A DNA stretch of 6,118 nt, from the NCBI GenBank assembly GCA_964625775.1, contig CAZVEH010000077.1:1-6118 (forward strand). The letters are read 5' to 3'. The DNA comes from GCA-2786165 sp964625775 (GTDB lineage Bacteria; Pseudomonadota; Gammaproteobacteria; Legionellales; Legionellaceae). Under the pieces are notes generated by a model. It had not been told where the DNA came from. It saw nothing but the letters and a program-made list of their open reading frames with translations, and searched no databases. The translations under genes were made by a program, and so were the position numbers. Shown here one piece after another: positions 6,043-6,118 of the stretch (position 1 is the first letter of the stretch; each line of letters opens with the position of its first letter).

Positions 6043-6070
6043 TTTATACTAAACGGAGTATAGTTGTAAC
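6043..6070 (-). promoter_or_regulatory. Candidate promoter for the two-gene exported-protein unit
   Basis: On the minus strand GTTACA (6065-6070) and TATAAA (6043-6048) are spaced 16 bases apart and could serve as -35 and -10 boxes, giving a leader of about 40 bases before the ATG at 5994. GTTACA matches TTGACA at four of six positions. Most of the -35 lies inside the 36-bp repeat, so the repeat edge may contribute to the promoter. This is pattern matching only. Confidence 0.3.
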
Positions 6071-6101
6071 TCCCCACGTCATCCCGAGCGCAGCGAGGGA
6101 T
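6066..6101 (+). repeat. 36-bp dispersed-type repeat, right inverted copy
   Basis: This is an exact inverted copy of 16-51. On this strand 6081-6101 can fold as ATCCC/GGGAT arms, then two tandem G-A mismatches, then two G-C pairs and a GCA triloop. On the opposite strand the mismatches become C-T, so the fold is better on one strand, giving the element an orientation. It lies upstream of the 118-residue gene and points away from it. Confidence 0.85.
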
Positions 6102-6118
6102 TGTAAGTCTCAAATTTA

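Overview
The window looks like an accessory stretch of an AT-rich, Gram-negative chromosome. Outer-membrane and Sec-exported proteins are abundant, and the style of the Omp25/31-type barrel and the small Cys-containing exported proteins suggests a gammaproteobacterium of the Legionella/Coxiella kind. That placement is an impression from protein style, not a demonstrated assignment.

Layout, left to right. (a) 16-51: a short dispersed-type repeat, with an exact inverted copy at 6066-6101, so the same 36-bp element bounds the window on both sides. (b) About 63-326: a broken serine site-specific recombinase, with two frameshifts and an in-frame stop. (c) 328-1935 (+): an intact 535-residue flavin-containing monooxygenase that starts one base after the dead recombinase frame ends. 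(d) 1936-2115: the end of an IS3-family transposase (minus strand) with short direct and inverted repeats, lying directly against the next gene. (e) 2116-2928 (-): an Omp25/31-like outer-membrane beta-barrel. (f) 2929-3115: a divergent intergenic region. (g) 3116-3820 and 3842-4522 (+): two tandem, diverged paralogous exported Cys-containing proteins of unknown function. (h) 4523-4822: 300 bases without a convincing gene, holding a perfect 11-bp stem hairpin at 4772-4800. (i) 5994 down to 4823 (-): two tightly coupled small exported proteins of unknown function, 118 and 270 residues.

Five of the six intact genes encode proteins with N-terminal export signals; the exception is the monooxygenase. 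The sequence shows no shared pathway, and the remnants of a recombinase and an IS element suggest piecemeal acquisition. The most interesting unknowns are the paralogous Cys-protein pair and the coupled 118/270-residue pair. No RNA gene, CRISPR array, riboswitch or replication origin was recognised.
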